Positions 7,925 through 17,137 are shown, counted from the stretch's first letter. The stretch is DNA of 64,000 nucleotides from Nitrosopumilus cobalaminigenes (GCF_013407145.1 NZ_CP026993.1:1499357-1563356); one strand, 5' to 3'. A program made the numbers and translations. The notes: generated by a model from the letters alone, not told the origin.

Positions 7925-8158
7925 TTATTCGTCTTCTTCAGTGGTAGCAACAGTTGCTTTTGGCATATCTGATTGTAAGATTTGGATTTTTTGCAATAGT
8001 TCAGTTCTTAGATCTCTTGCAACTCTTCTTACAGTTGGTCTTGGAACTCCAAGTTCATCAACTACTTTGGTGTAGATATCCTGCTTGTCGGTTACCCCTT
8101 TGTCAAGATAAGAATTAATCGCTTCTTTAATTATCGTGCTTTGGTTTGTACGATTCAA
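7925..8158 (-). CDS. Small helix-turn-helix protein
   Basis: 77 residues, mostly helical. VVDELGVPRPTVRRVARDLR reads as a helix-turn-helix with a basic recognition helix, preceded by a helix with DKGVTDKQDIYTKV. The acidic tail EEDE is probably flexible. It is likely a DNA-binding protein or regulator. TATATAAG at 8183-8190 lies 26 bases before the ATG. The 246-base gap to the cyclophilin gene holds both promoters and nothing else I recognise. Confidence 0.7.
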   Translation of the reverse strand: MNRTNQSTIIKEAINSYLDKGVTDKQDIYTKVVDELGVPRPTVRRVARDLRTELLQKIQILQSDMPKATVATTEEDE

Positions 8159-8404
8159 CGAATACTGAATTTTATTTGTTCTATATAAGACTATAACTTT
8201 TGGAATTTCAAAATTGTCTTATTGAATAAATTCACATTGTATTATGAATTATAAAAATAAAATTTACAAAGTCTACAACAATTAATTTTCTAACGAAAAA
8301 CGTACTGATCGTTATGGATTTTTCAATATTGTGAAAATATCTAGAGAATTTTTCTAAGTCATTTTCGCAAAAGACTATTAAGATGTATTTGTAGATTCAT
8401 CCTA

Positions 8405-8881
<477 letters not shown>

Positions 8882-9778
8882 ATGAACTCAAAAATTATTA
8901 CTAGTTTTCTAATATTGTCAGTAATTCTAATCATACCACAAGTATACGCACAATCAGAACCAATTCCCGAAGTTAATCAAAAATCAGTACAAGTAACAAT
9001 TGAAAGTGATGGAAATGTTAGTGTATTACATCAAATTAGAGATACAAATGATTCAAGAGAACTAAAATTTGTTGATGGAACAGTCTCTAATGTAGAATTC
9101 ATAGATAAATTGGGAAGATATGAAGCAGTTGAAATTACACCAGGTGCAAAATCAATTGTTATCTTACCAAATCAAGGAGAAATGTTTGTAAAATATGATC
9201 TTGATGATGCATTAATTCTAAAAAACAATATTTGGTCGTTAGATTTTAGATATCTAGAAACAACAACGTTTGTGGTTCCAGAGGAAGTGAAATTATTATT
9301 TGCAAATGAAAGACCTGTTTTTTTAGAAAGTAAAAATGCGTTTACATGTCATGGATGTCAGATGCTTTTAGAATATTCAATTAATGAACCAATAAAAATT
9401 CAAACCGTGGAATGGGAAAATCAAAAATTTGTAGTTGAAATGATTACATTTGCAGAAATAGAAAACTTTCAATTTAGTCAACCTACAAAAGAAATTAGTT
9501 TCAATGTAAATCAAAGTGATCAATTTGTCACTACAGTAATTCCACTAGAATTATTGTGGGGACCATATGCAGTTTTTCTAAATGATGAAAAAACATTTTT
9601 CCATGAATATGTCAATAATGGAACTCATGTTTGGGTAAACATGAAACCTGATACTACAGGTAAAATTTCAATTATTGGTACCACTGTTGTACCTGAATTT
9701 CCAATTATTGCACCATTAGCTATAGGATTTTTGATAATTATGATGGTTCCCTTAATAAGAAAATTTAATCTCCGCTAG
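8882..9778 (+). CDS. Secreted protein with C-terminal PEF-type sorting/anchor segment
   Basis: 298 residues with a signal peptide (about 1-23, ending VYAQ). A beta-rich extracellular region follows, containing a CHGC pair. The end is VVPEFP followed by a membrane helix and basic RKFNLR. That tail resembles the PEF/PEFG-CTERM sorting signals of archaea, although the usual Gly after PEF is Pro. The protein is probably surface-attached. It starts immediately after the cyclophilin stop, and a cyclophilin role in its folding is unlikely since that protein has no signal peptide. The function is unknown. Confidence 0.7.
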   Translation: MNSKIITSFLILSVILIIPQVYAQSEPIPEVNQKSVQVTIESDGNVSVLHQIRDTNDSRELKFVDGTVSNVEFIDKLGRYEAVEITPGAKSIVILPNQGEMFVKYDLDDALILKNNIWSLDFRYLETTTFVVPEEVKLLFANERPVFLESKNAFTCHGCQMLLEYSINEPIKIQTVEWENQKFVVEMITFAEIENFQFSQPTKEISFNVNQSDQFVTTVIPLELLWGPYAVFLNDEKTFFHEYVNNGTHVWVNMKPDTTGKISIIGTTVVPEFPIIAPLAIGFLIIMMVPLIRKFNLR

Positions 9779-9920
9779 ACCCACAAGAGCAAAAACCATA
9801 TTCATCTATTCTAACATTACAAACTGCACATTTTTCTCCATAGTCTACTTCCCAAGGTTCCTTTCCAAAAAGTTTGAAATGATCATCAATTTCTATCGGA
9901 ATTTCTCTTTTCTTTTCCAA
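9765..9920 (-). CDS. Small zinc-binding protein (51 aa)
   Basis: The protein ends EKCAVCNVRIDEYGFCSCGSSGD, read in two parts, with two CxxC-like pairs that form a zinc-knuckle pattern. The N-terminal half is charged (KKREIPIEIDDHF) and carries no membrane helix. The start is TTG at 9920, placed 25 bases from the ACTATACATA box that also faces the divergent gene at 9969. The 3' end overlaps the convergent secreted-protein gene by 14 bases. No family is recognised. Confidence 0.6.
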   Translation of the reverse strand: MEKKREIPIEIDDHFKLFGKEPWEVDYGEKCAVCNVRIDEYGFCSCGSSGD

Positions 9921-9925
9921 TGATT

Positions 9926-9948
9926 TGTATAGTCATTTCAACTATACA
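9926..9948. promoter_or_regulatory. Inverted repeat in a shared divergent promoter
   Basis: TGTATAGT (9926-9933) and ACTATACA (9941-9948) form a perfect 8-bp inverted repeat around a 7-base spacer. The right arm doubles as a TATA-like box almost exactly midway between the start codons at 9920 and 9969. It could serve transcription in both directions and also bind a dimeric repressor. Confidence 0.5.
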
Positions 9949-9968
9949 TACATTATCGGAGAATAGTC

Positions 9969-10160
9969 ATGAAAATTGAATGTGGTTGTCATTGTATAAA
10001 ATGCAAAAGTACAGATCTAGAATCAAATCGAATTGGACAAATTGAAAAAGATGGATATTTTGACATGCATCATACATGTAATCAATGCAAGACACATTTT
10101 GATCATCTAGATGGACAAGTATTTTCAAAATGTGAAAAGTGCAGTTATTTTTCTAGTTAG
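9969..10160 (+). CDS. Small zinc-ribbon protein
   Basis: 63 residues with nine Cys: ECGCHCIKCKS, then HTCNQCKTHFDH, then FSKCEKCSYF. At least two CxxC pairs can form a zinc ribbon, and the His residues may add a second site. It is likely cytosolic and could bind nucleic acid or protein. Its ATG is 24 bases from the shared TATA-like box with the divergent 51-residue zinc protein, so the two may be co-regulated. The last 8 bases overlap the convergent gene. No named family is recognised. Confidence 0.7.
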   Translation: MKIECGCHCIKCKSTDLESNRIGQIEKDGYFDMHHTCNQCKTHFDHLDGQVFSKCEKCSYFSS

Positions 10161-10638
10161 CAATTAATTCTTCTTGAACAAAATAATGAGTTCTATTTTC
10201 TTCAGAATTTTTCATAATTTCTTTGTTTGATGCCATTTTTGCTAATGCTTTTGATACATCTAATGGACTGGCTGCCCAACCATATTCTCTAAGTTGTTGA
10301 ACAGTTTCAGTTACTGTTCTTGGAGAATCAAAAAACTTGCTTGTTTCTAAAATTCTTAATTTTGATTTAATTTCATGAGATGTGATGTATTTTGGTTCAT
10401 TGAATTCTGGTTCATATGCTTCTGCATCATCTAAATATTCTAATCCAAATTGTGCTGGTTGCTCAACTTGAGATGGTTTTTGGATACTTTCAGATTCATA
10501 AACTATTTTTGCTTGATTTTCAGGTAAATGATTTGATAAGTTATCAATGATTTCGCCTAATGTTTGATTATCCACATAGAAATCTCTAGAGTCAACCTCA
10601 ATTTCATTTTCACCTATTTTGAGTTTAATTCTAGCCAT
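10153..10638 (-). CDS. Hypothetical protein with C-terminal winged-helix-like region
   Basis: 161 residues. The N-terminal 35 residues (ARIKLKIGENEIEVDSRDF) look like a small beta sheet. A Glu/Pro-rich linker follows (about 60-85), then a helical region with TVTETVQQLREYGWAASPLDVSKAL and a hairpin NRTHYFVQEE that resembles a winged helix. A regulator role is possible. I chose ATG 10638, which has an ATAAATC box 26 bases upstream; GTG/ATG at 10644 is the alternative. No family name is assigned. Confidence 0.65.
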   Translation of the reverse strand: MARIKLKIGENEIEVDSRDFYVDNQTLGEIIDNLSNHLPENQAKIVYESESIQKPSQVEQPAQFGLEYLDDAEAYEPEFNEPKYITSHEIKSKLRILETSKFFDSPRTVTETVQQLREYGWAASPLDVSKALAKMASNKEIMKNSEENRTHYFVQEELIAN

Positions 10639-10768
10639 TGACAAATAATCATTTAATTTTGATTTATTCTGTTAGCTCTAAGGAGCTTTAAGATTAGATC
10701 AAAACTTTTACACAATTTATTGGGATTTTTTTCTCTTCAGGTTAAATGTAAATTTGTAAAAACTAGTC

Positions 10769-11218
10769 ATGGAATCATCTAAGAAAGCAGGCGTAATTGT
10801 TCTGTTTATACTTGGGATGAGTATTTTTGGATATTCACAGTACGCCTCTGCATCTCAAATTGGAGTGAGTATTAGTCAAAGTGAATTATTAGATGAAAAT
10901 GATGTAGGTTCAAACTATAATGTAGAATTACAATTTGATAACCCCTCATTACTATTTCTTTCAGCAGGTGAAACTGAATTTTTTGTAATTTCTAATGATG
11001 AAATTATTGGAAAAGGTAACTTGGAATCATTTACTTTACAACCATTAGATAGTAGTTTTGTCAAAGGTACTTTCCATACCGATGTTAATTCAGATGAAGC
11101 ACAATCGGTAAAAATTTCAGGTGTAACAAAATATGATATGTTAATTACATCTATTGATGTTCCATTTGTATACTATCCAACAGAAGAACAAGCAAGAGAA
11201 TTTATACATCAAAATTAA
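10769..11218 (+). CDS. Membrane-anchored LEA14-like protein
   Basis: 149 residues with an N-terminal signal or anchor helix (about 7-28, ending YASA) and one beta-sandwich domain: VELQFDNPSLLFLSAGETEFFVISNDEIIGKG. This matches the pattern of the protein at 4665 and suggests paralogs. The domain faces outside. A TATA-like GTTAAATG lies about 25 bases before the ATG. The PfkB kinase gene begins 11 bases after its stop, so the two may share a transcript despite unrelated roles. Confidence 0.65.
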   Translation: MESSKKAGVIVLFILGMSIFGYSQYASASQIGVSISQSELLDENDVGSNYNVELQFDNPSLLFLSAGETEFFVISNDEIIGKGNLESFTLQPLDSSFVKGTFHTDVNSDEAQSVKISGVTKYDMLITSIDVPFVYYPTEEQAREFIHQN

Positions 11219-11229
11219 TTTCTCATCAA

Positions 11230-12123
11230 ATGCTTACTGTTTTTGGTTCTACAGCACTAGATACAATTAGAACTCCAAAAAAAACATTAAAGAATGTTCT
11301 AGGAGGAGCTGCTACATTTGCAGCAATTTCAGCTAGTAATTTTGTAGATACTGGATTAATTGCAGTGGTTGGGAAAGATTTTCCAAAACCACATCATAGT
11401 ACATTATCAAAATATCTTGATTTACAAGGATTGACAATCAAAGATGGGAAAACATTTCGTTATGATGGAAAATATGATAATACACTCAGTACAAGATCTA
11501 CATTAAAAACTGAATTAAATGTTCTTGAAGATTTTAAAGCAACTGTTCCTGAAGCTTATAAAAAATCTCAGTTTGTATATCTGGCAAATAATGATCCAGA
11601 ACAAAATACGTCATTGATTAAAGAGTTTGATAAAGTAAAATTTTCTATGTGTGATACAATAGACTTTTGGATTTCTACAAAACGTGAGGCAGTAATTAAA
11701 ATGATCAAAGCAGTTGATGCAGTTGTAATTAATGATGAAGAGGCTAAACTTCTAACTAAAGAATTCAATTTGATAAAATGTGCAAAAAAAATGATGCAAT
11801 GGGGTGCAAAATACGTTATAATCAAAAAAGGTGAACATGGTTCATTGATGTTTTATGATGATGTAATTTTTCCTACTGCAGGATTTTCACTAGAAGATGT
11901 CGTGGATCCTACTGGGGCAGGAGATTCATTTGCAGGAGCAATGATAGGATATCTTGCAAGTAAAAAATCTACTAAAATCTCAGATATTAAAAAAGCAGTT
12001 GTTTATGGAAATGTCTTAGGATCATTTGCAGTTGAGAGATATGGGTTAGATGGTTTACTAAAAATAAAAAATGGCGACATTGCAAAACGTGTAAAAATAT
12101 ATGAAAAAATGATTCGTTTCTAA
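11230..12123 (+). CDS. PfkB-family carbohydrate or nucleoside kinase
   Basis: 297 residues of the ribokinase fold. GGAATFAAISASNF near residue 28 and the ATP/anion-hole signature DVVDPTGAGDSFAGAMIGYLAS (read in two parts) with the catalytic Asp identify the family. The enzyme would transfer phosphate from ATP to a sugar, nucleoside or similar alcohol. Substrate specificity cannot be assigned; archaeal members include fructokinases and nucleoside kinases. It lies 11 bases after the LEA14-like gene, which points to cotranscription. Confidence 0.85.
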   Translation: MLTVFGSTALDTIRTPKKTLKNVLGGAATFAAISASNFVDTGLIAVVGKDFPKPHHSTLSKYLDLQGLTIKDGKTFRYDGKYDNTLSTRSTLKTELNVLEDFKATVPEAYKKSQFVYLANNDPEQNTSLIKEFDKVKFSMCDTIDFWISTKREAVIKMIKAVDAVVINDEEAKLLTKEFNLIKCAKKMMQWGAKYVIIKKGEHGSLMFYDDVIFPTAGFSLEDVVDPTGAGDSFAGAMIGYLASKKSTKISDIKKAVVYGNVLGSFAVERYGLDGLLKIKNGDIAKRVKIYEKMIRF

Positions 12124-12162
12124 AAAGACTTAAGTTTAATAATTTTCCAAAATAATTCATCA

Positions 12163-12513
12163 TTGTCACAAGAAACATCTGAAAAAGATCGATTAGATAC
12201 AATATTCAAACTTCAACAAGGTCTATCAGACATGATGAAATTAGATAGATACCCAAAAGATACTGAAGGAAGAGTTTCTGCATTATGTACAGCAATAATG
12301 CACGAAGCAGTTGAACTACAAAGAACAACCAACTGGAAATGGTGGAAAACTCCAGTTGAGTTTAACGAAGCTGAAGCTAGAGAGGAATTAATTGATATTT
12401 GGCATTTTGTTGTACAAGCATCTTTGGAACTAAAACTTACGCCTGATGATATTTTAGATGAATATAAAAAGAAAAATGAGATAAATCGTGAAAGACAGAG
12501 AACTGGATATTAA
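12163..12513 (+). CDS. dUTPase/MazG-superfamily nucleotide pyrophosphohydrolase
   Basis: All-alpha protein of 116 residues. The metal-binding acidic pattern is seen as MHEAVELQRTTNWKWWK and REELIDIWHFVVQASLEL, typical of dimeric dUTPase-like enzymes. It likely hydrolyses dUTP or another non-canonical nucleotide to the monophosphate and pyrophosphate, protecting DNA. The start is TTG with a TTTAATAAT box 26 bases upstream. MazG-type house-cleaning enzymes are the main alternative. Confidence 0.78.
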   Translation: MSQETSEKDRLDTIFKLQQGLSDMMKLDRYPKDTEGRVSALCTAIMHEAVELQRTTNWKWWKTPVEFNEAEAREELIDIWHFVVQASLELKLTPDDILDEYKKKNEINRERQRTGY

Positions 12514-12518
12514 AAAAT

Positions 12519-12986
12519 CTAAATTTGCTCTAAAATTAATTTAAAATCAGTTTGATTTATCATGTTTACAAGTTTTATATTTTCTTGAAAATATTTTATT
12601 TCTGATTTAGATACTGTAAGATAAGGATCTGGACTAGTGGAATTAATTATTTTATTATTTTGATCAACACCATTTTTGTGTAATTCAAATAAAGAATGAC
12701 CAGATTTATGCCCCCAAACCTCTTTTCCACAAACAATGATTGAATTAACTTGGGGATTTTTATTTACATATTTGATAATAGAATCAATTCCTTTATTTTC
12801 TGACAATAGACGTCCTACAATTGATATTTCATTAAGAATTTTAGAATTTGCAAAATTTTTCAATAAATCTATGCTTGAAAGTGTACAGATTGCCACTGAA
12901 GATTTTGAATTACCAAGGTAAAATTCTTCATTGATAGGTAAAATGGCCTTACATAATTCACCAATAGCCTCACCTATTGCATTCAT
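12519..12986 (-). CDS. Orphan MtrA-like corrinoid protein
   Basis: 155 residues that resemble the soluble domain of MtrA, the cobamide subunit of methanogen methyl-H4MPT:CoM methyltransferase. Visible matches are ILPINEEFYLGNS, VAICTL, LSENKGIDSI, CGKEVWGHKSGHSLFELHKNGV and then YLTVSKSEI. His93 in VWGHKSG aligns with the region holding the cobalt-binding His. The C-terminal membrane helix of MtrA is missing and no other mtr gene is in the window. The start overlaps the DegT aminotransferase stop in an ATGA junction, so translation is probably coupled. A methyl-carrying role is inference. Confidence 0.75.
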   Translation of the reverse strand: MNAIGEAIGELCKAILPINEEFYLGNSKSSVAICTLSSIDLLKNFANSKILNEISIVGRLLSENKGIDSIIKYVNKNPQVNSIIVCGKEVWGHKSGHSLFELHKNGVDQNNKIINSTSPDPYLTVSKSEIKYFQENIKLVNMINQTDFKLILEQI

Positions 12987-14068
12987 AATATTTCATGCAT
13001 TGTTTTAGCAATAAATTCAATATTTTTTTGAGTTACACCTGGATGAATCGGTAAAGAGAGCACATGAGTAGATGCCCAATCAGTAACAGGAAGTTTTGTT
13101 TTTAATTTGTAAAATGGAGTTTTATGAATTGGTGTTGGATAGTATGCTGCTGCACCAATTCCTTTTTCATTTAATTTTTTTAATAATTTATTGCGTTTAT
13201 CTGACGAAACTGTATAAAGATACCAATTTACATTTTCATTTTTTCTTTCAATAGGTAATTCAACTTTAAGATCAGAAATTAATTTTGTTAAAAATTTGGC
13301 ATTGTTCCTTCTAGATTTTAAAAATTTGGGAAGTTTTTTCATCTGTACGGTTGCAATTGCAGCATTAATTTCTGGTAATCGTAAATTCAAACCAAATATT
13401 CTAGTATCATATCCATGTACCATTCCATGATTTCTAATCATCAATAGTTTATCACGAAGATTTTTGTTATTAGTTACAATAAAACCTCCTTCACCTGCAG
13501 TCATGACCTTAGCAGGATACATACTATAACATCCCATCTCAAAGAAAGTTCCAGTGTGTTTTCCTTTGTAAGTCGAACCCAAAGATTGAGCAGAATCTTC
13601 AATTATAGGAATATTATATTTTTTAGAAATTTCAGATAATCTTTCAATAATTGCAACATTTCCATAAAGATGAACTGGGATTATAGCACGAGTTTTTTTA
13701 GTAATTTTTTTTTCCAAATCTTCAGGATCAATAGTAAAATTTTCTTTTAAGATATCAACAAAAATTGGTTTTGCTCCAGTTGAAACAACCGCATTTGCAG
13801 TTGCTACAAATGTAAAAGAAGGAACTAAAACTTCATCACCCTTGTGGATATCAAGAGCATAAAGGGCTGCTTGTAAAGCTGCAGTGCCAGAATTCACTGC
13901 AATAGTATATTTCGAGTTTACAAAAGATGCTGCAGATCTTTCAAAATCTTGGACATGTTTTCCTCCTAAATTGGCAGATGATGTTAATGCACCATTTTTT
14001 AGAATAGATGTGACTGCAGATATCTCCTCCTTGCCTACAAGAGGAATGTTAATTGCAATTTTCAACAT
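12983..14068 (-). CDS. DegT/DnrJ/EryC1/StrS-family sugar aminotransferase
   Basis: PLP enzyme of 361 residues. NSGTAALQAALYAL binds phosphate, IIEDSAQSLGS holds the ring-binding Asp158, and YSMYPAKVMTAGEGG contains the Schiff-base Lys187. NIPLVGKEEISAV opens the protein as expected. Members transfer an amino group from glutamate to a nucleotide-linked keto sugar for surface glycans. No other sugar gene is adjacent. Its 3' neighbour overlaps by 4 bases and is an MtrA-like protein, an unusual pairing. Confidence 0.9.
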   Translation of the reverse strand: MLKIAINIPLVGKEEISAVTSILKNGALTSSANLGGKHVQDFERSAASFVNSKYTIAVNSGTAALQAALYALDIHKGDEVLVPSFTFVATANAVVSTGAKPIFVDILKENFTIDPEDLEKKITKKTRAIIPVHLYGNVAIIERLSEISKKYNIPIIEDSAQSLGSTYKGKHTGTFFEMGCYSMYPAKVMTAGEGGFIVTNNKNLRDKLLMIRNHGMVHGYDTRIFGLNLRLPEINAAIATVQMKKLPKFLKSRRNNAKFLTKLISDLKVELPIERKNENVNWYLYTVSSDKRNKLLKKLNEKGIGAAAYYPTPIHKTPFYKLKTKLPVTDWASTHVLSLPIHPGVTQKNIEFIAKTMHEIL

Positions 14069-14132
14069 TATTCCTGTTTATAACTAGTCTATAAATCTCA
14101 GCAAAGAAACATGAATTTTTATATTTCAAAAT

Positions 14133-14711
14133 TTGGCAAACGGCATCATGAAGCCGCGTCATTTAGAAAAATCAGATTCAGGCTACAAAGTCTATCTATA
14201 CATTTTCTATATTTGCGGTTTCATAATGGCAGCATCATTAGTTTTTGGTGTATATGTTACTATGATAGAATGGTTAGAAAATGGAACTTATGTTATGGGT
14301 GAAGCTATTCATAATACAACAATTCCATTTGAAAATTTTGCTAGAGTATCAACTTGGATATTTTTCTCAACAATAATTGGTTGGTATTGTGTTACTAGAA
14401 TAGGATGGAAAAGAACTGCAGGTGATAAAATTATTGGTACAAGAATGGCATTACTTCAATTGATGTTACTAAGTTTTTCAATTATTACACTCTATGAAGT
14501 ATTATACAATTTTACTGTGTTAAATGCACAAATGACCGCAGGGATAATAGATGGAATGGTTCCAGATATTGATAAATTATCAGTGGCGTATCCAGATCCA
14601 GATAGACCATGGAATTTAGTTTTTGCAACCAAAGTATTTCTTGCAGCATTTATCATTAGTACTCATGCATTTTATCTCAGTATAAAACCTAGAAAAAGTC
14701 TTGATGAATAA
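14133..14711 (+). CDS. Four-helix integral membrane protein
   Basis: 192 residues with four predicted membrane helices (about 20-46, 70-90, 103-128 and 160-183). A long outward loop (about 128-158) reads GIIDGMVPDIDKLSVAYPDPDRPW and is probably extracellular. The TTG at 14133 is taken as start; ATG at 14148 is possible. A second frame overlaps here but encodes no plausible protein. No family is recognised. Confidence 0.62.
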   Translation: MANGIMKPRHLEKSDSGYKVYLYIFYICGFIMAASLVFGVYVTMIEWLENGTYVMGEAIHNTTIPFENFARVSTWIFFSTIIGWYCVTRIGWKRTAGDKIIGTRMALLQLMLLSFSIITLYEVLYNFTVLNAQMTAGIIDGMVPDIDKLSVAYPDPDRPWNLVFATKVFLAAFIISTHAFYLSIKPRKSLDE

Positions 14712-14756
14712 TAGATTTTAAAAAAACTATTTCTACTTTGTTTGATTTACAGTACT

Positions 14757-14945
14757 ATGGGCTTATTTGGTTCTAACAAAAACGAATTAAAATGTAAAAA
14801 ATGTGGAACAGTTCTACCTGATTCTGATAGATTAAAAAAACATCAAGAAAAAGCCCATAACAAGAAAAAGGAAAAATGCAGAGCTTGTGGTGCTGAATTT
14901 GATTATTCTGAAGATCTAAGAAAACATAAGAAGAATTGTAAATAA
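14757..14945 (+). CDS. Small C2H2-type zinc-finger protein
   Basis: 62 residues with two fingers. The first is CKKCGTVLPDSDRLKKHQEKAH (C2H2, read in two parts) and the second is CRACGAEFDYSEDLRKHKKNC (C2HC). A basic linker joins them. It probably binds DNA or RNA, or a protein partner. ATG 14757 gives MGLFGSNKNE; the upstream TTG at 14742 is less likely. The gene ends three bases before the convergent small gene. Confidence 0.78.
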   Translation: MGLFGSNKNELKCKKCGTVLPDSDRLKKHQEKAHNKKKEKCRACGAEFDYSEDLRKHKKNCK

Positions 14946-14948
14946 AAT

Positions 14949-15158
14949 TTATTCAGATAATCCAGATTCATATTTTGGTTGTCTTCTCAGAGCTTTTTCA
15001 ATTGAATCTAAATTTTTAATCTCATTTTTTGAATTCAATGATAAAGTTTGTATCATTTCTGAGCCTAATTGAACTGATTGTTCAGGTAATGTTTCAAGAA
15101 ATTTTTCAAGGCCTTTTTTATAATTTGCAATTAATTCTAATCCCTCTTCAAGAGTCAT
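14949..15158 (-). CDS. Small helical hypothetical protein
   Basis: 69 residues, almost wholly alpha-helical, with no membrane segment: EEGLELIANYKKGLEKFLETL, read in two parts, then SEMIQTLSLNSKNEIKNLDSI. The charge pattern suggests a helical hairpin that may dimerise. ATG 15158 is preferred to the codon at 15164. It faces the zinc-finger gene tail to tail with a three-base gap. The function is unknown. Confidence 0.55.
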   Translation of the reverse strand: MTLEEGLELIANYKKGLEKFLETLPEQSVQLGSEMIQTLSLNSKNEIKNLDSIEKALRRQPKYESGLSE

Positions 15159-15252
15159 AAACAATCTATAGATATCTAGTATTCAAACCTTCTATGTTCA
15201 AAAGAAAATTTTGAATAACTTTATACGTTTACTTCTCAAAAGTTGTTTTGAT

Positions 15253-16299
15253 TTGGATATTACAGAAAAAGTAGATTTGATTATGAAACCACCAACTGAG
15301 GAAGTAGTAACACAAGAAGAATTAATAGAATTATTCAAAACAAATTCATCACCAAATCACTATATTGGTTTAGAGATTTCTGGATTCCTACATCTTGGCA
15401 GTCTGATAAGTACAGGTTTTAAAATTAATGATTTTGTAAAAGCAGGAGTAAAATGTAAAATATTTCTTGCAGATTGGCACACTCTGATTAATGATAAGCT
15501 AGGTGGAGATTGGGAAACAATTGAAAAAGTTTCAAAATATTATCAAGATGCTTTCAAATTAGTTTGTCCTGATGCTGAAATAATTCTTGGATCAAAATTA
15601 TATGAAGAAAAAACTGAATACTGGTCTGAACTTGTTAAATTCACAAAACATATGTCAATTGCTAGAACTATGAGAACTCTAACAATTATGGGAAGATCAG
15701 AAGATGATAAAAAAATTGATGTTGCAAAGTTACTTTATCCTGCAATGCAAGCAGTTGATATTCATTCTTTAGATGTAGATATTGCGCATGCTGGAATGGA
15801 TCAAAGAAAAATTCACATGCTTGTCAGAGAAATATTCCCAAAAATGAAATGGAAAGTTCCTGTTGCAGTTCATCATAAACTTTTACCAGGATTATCAAAG
15901 CCTGCAGATTCAAATAATGACAAAATAGTAGGAAAAATGAGTAAGTCAGATCCAAATTCAGGTGTGTTTATTCACAATACTGATGATGAAATTAAGAAAA
16001 AAATAAGCAAAGCATGGTGTGAAGAAGCTAATATAGAAAGTAATCCTCTACTTGAAATCTCAAGATCTGTAATCTTTCATGAATTTAATGAAATGAAAGT
16101 AGAAAGACCTGAAAAATTTGGTGGAAATGTATCCTATACTGATTATAATCAACTGGAAAAAGATTTTGCAGGAAAAAAACTACATCCAGGGGATTTGAAA
16201 CAAACAGTCGGAAATTACTTGGTGGAAATAGTTTCTCCAATTAGAAATAAAATAAATCTTAGTGATGAATTGAGTGAGTCCATTAAGAAAAGTTTCTAA
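15253..16299 (+). CDS. tyrS: Tyrosyl-tRNA synthetase
   Basis: Charges tRNA-Tyr with tyrosine. Class I signatures are HLGS (residues 47-50) and KMSKS (228-232); the Tyr-pocket segments LLYPAMQAVDI and GMDQRKIHMLVRE are both present. The length of 348 fits archaeal TyrRS, which lacks the bacterial S4 domain. I start at TTG 15253 (MDITEKVDLI), about 28 bases after a TTTATACG box; a longer frame from 15211 would run over the promoter. It overlaps the convergent cobJ stop by four bases. Confidence 0.94.
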   Translation: MDITEKVDLIMKPPTEEVVTQEELIELFKTNSSPNHYIGLEISGFLHLGSLISTGFKINDFVKAGVKCKIFLADWHTLINDKLGGDWETIEKVSKYYQDAFKLVCPDAEIILGSKLYEEKTEYWSELVKFTKHMSIARTMRTLTIMGRSEDDKKIDVAKLLYPAMQAVDIHSLDVDIAHAGMDQRKIHMLVREIFPKMKWKVPVAVHHKLLPGLSKPADSNNDKIVGKMSKSDPNSGVFIHNTDDEIKKKISKAWCEEANIESNPLLEISRSVIFHEFNEMKVERPEKFGGNVSYTDYNQLEKDFAGKKLHPGDLKQTVGNYLVEIVSPIRNKINLSDELSESIKKSF

Positions 16300-17090
16300 A
16301 CTTTAAGATTAGGATTAGTTTGTTCTTCTAAATTATATTTTGATTTGTAACCTCTTGGATTAATCATCAAATCTTTGTAAGTATATGTAGATGAGTTTCC
16401 AACAATTACAGTACTAACCATGCCTAATTGTTCGGAATGATTAGGTAAATTTTCTAAATCAGTCATTACAATAGATTCAGATTCTCTAAATGCACCTTTA
16501 ATGATTGCAACAGGTGTAGTTGGTTTTCTGTATTTTAAAAGAATTTTTCTTGTATCTTGTAATTGATGAGTTCTTTTTTGACTTGCAGGATTGTATATGA
16601 CAAGTACAAAATCACCTTGTGCAGCTGCTTCAACTCTCTTTGAAATAACTTCCCATGGAACCAATAAATCACTCATACTTACAACTGCAAAATCACTCAT
16701 CAGTGGTGAACCAATTATTGATGCACATGAATTAAGTGCTGATACGCCAGGAACAATTTCAACTTGTAAATCATCTTTAGGATTCCATCCAGATTCAGCA
16801 AGTGTTTCATAGATCAATCCTGCCATTCCATAAATTCCAGGATCACCACTTGAAACAAGTGAAACTATTTTTCCAGATTTAGCAAGATCAATACACTGGT
16901 GAGCTCTTTCAACTTCTTGAGTCATAGCATAACGATGAACAGTTTTACCTGCAATTAGATCTTGAACCAAATTAACATAAGTTTCATAACCTACAATTGT
17001 ATCACTTTCGCCAATCACTTCTTTTGCTCGAAATGTCATATGATCATGATGGCCAGGTCCTACACCAACAATGTTTAGTTTACCAGTCAA
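16296..17090 (-). CDS. cobJ: Precorrin-3B/cobalt-precorrin-3 C17-methyltransferase
   Basis: SAM-dependent enzyme that methylates C17 with ring contraction in corrin synthesis. LNIVGVGPGHHDHMT at the start is the tetrapyrrole methylase hallmark. SLVSSGDPGIYGMAG, VEIVPGVSALNSCAS and DFVLVIYNPASQKRTHQLQ (characteristic of CobJ/CbiH) follow. 264 residues fits the family. Other corrin genes are outside the window. With BluB it supports endogenous cobalamin production. Confidence 0.93.
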   Translation of the reverse strand: MTGKLNIVGVGPGHHDHMTFRAKEVIGESDTIVGYETYVNLVQDLIAGKTVHRYAMTQEVERAHQCIDLAKSGKIVSLVSSGDPGIYGMAGLIYETLAESGWNPKDDLQVEIVPGVSALNSCASIIGSPLMSDFAVVSMSDLLVPWEVISKRVEAAAQGDFVLVIYNPASQKRTHQLQDTRKILLKYRKPTTPVAIIKGAFRESESIVMTDLENLPNHSEQLGMVSTVIVGNSSTYTYKDLMINPRGYKSKYNLEEQTNPNLKV

Positions 17091-17137
17091 TTTTAAAAGA
17101 AATTTTTTTTCAAGTAATTTATCCGTTTAGTGAGATC

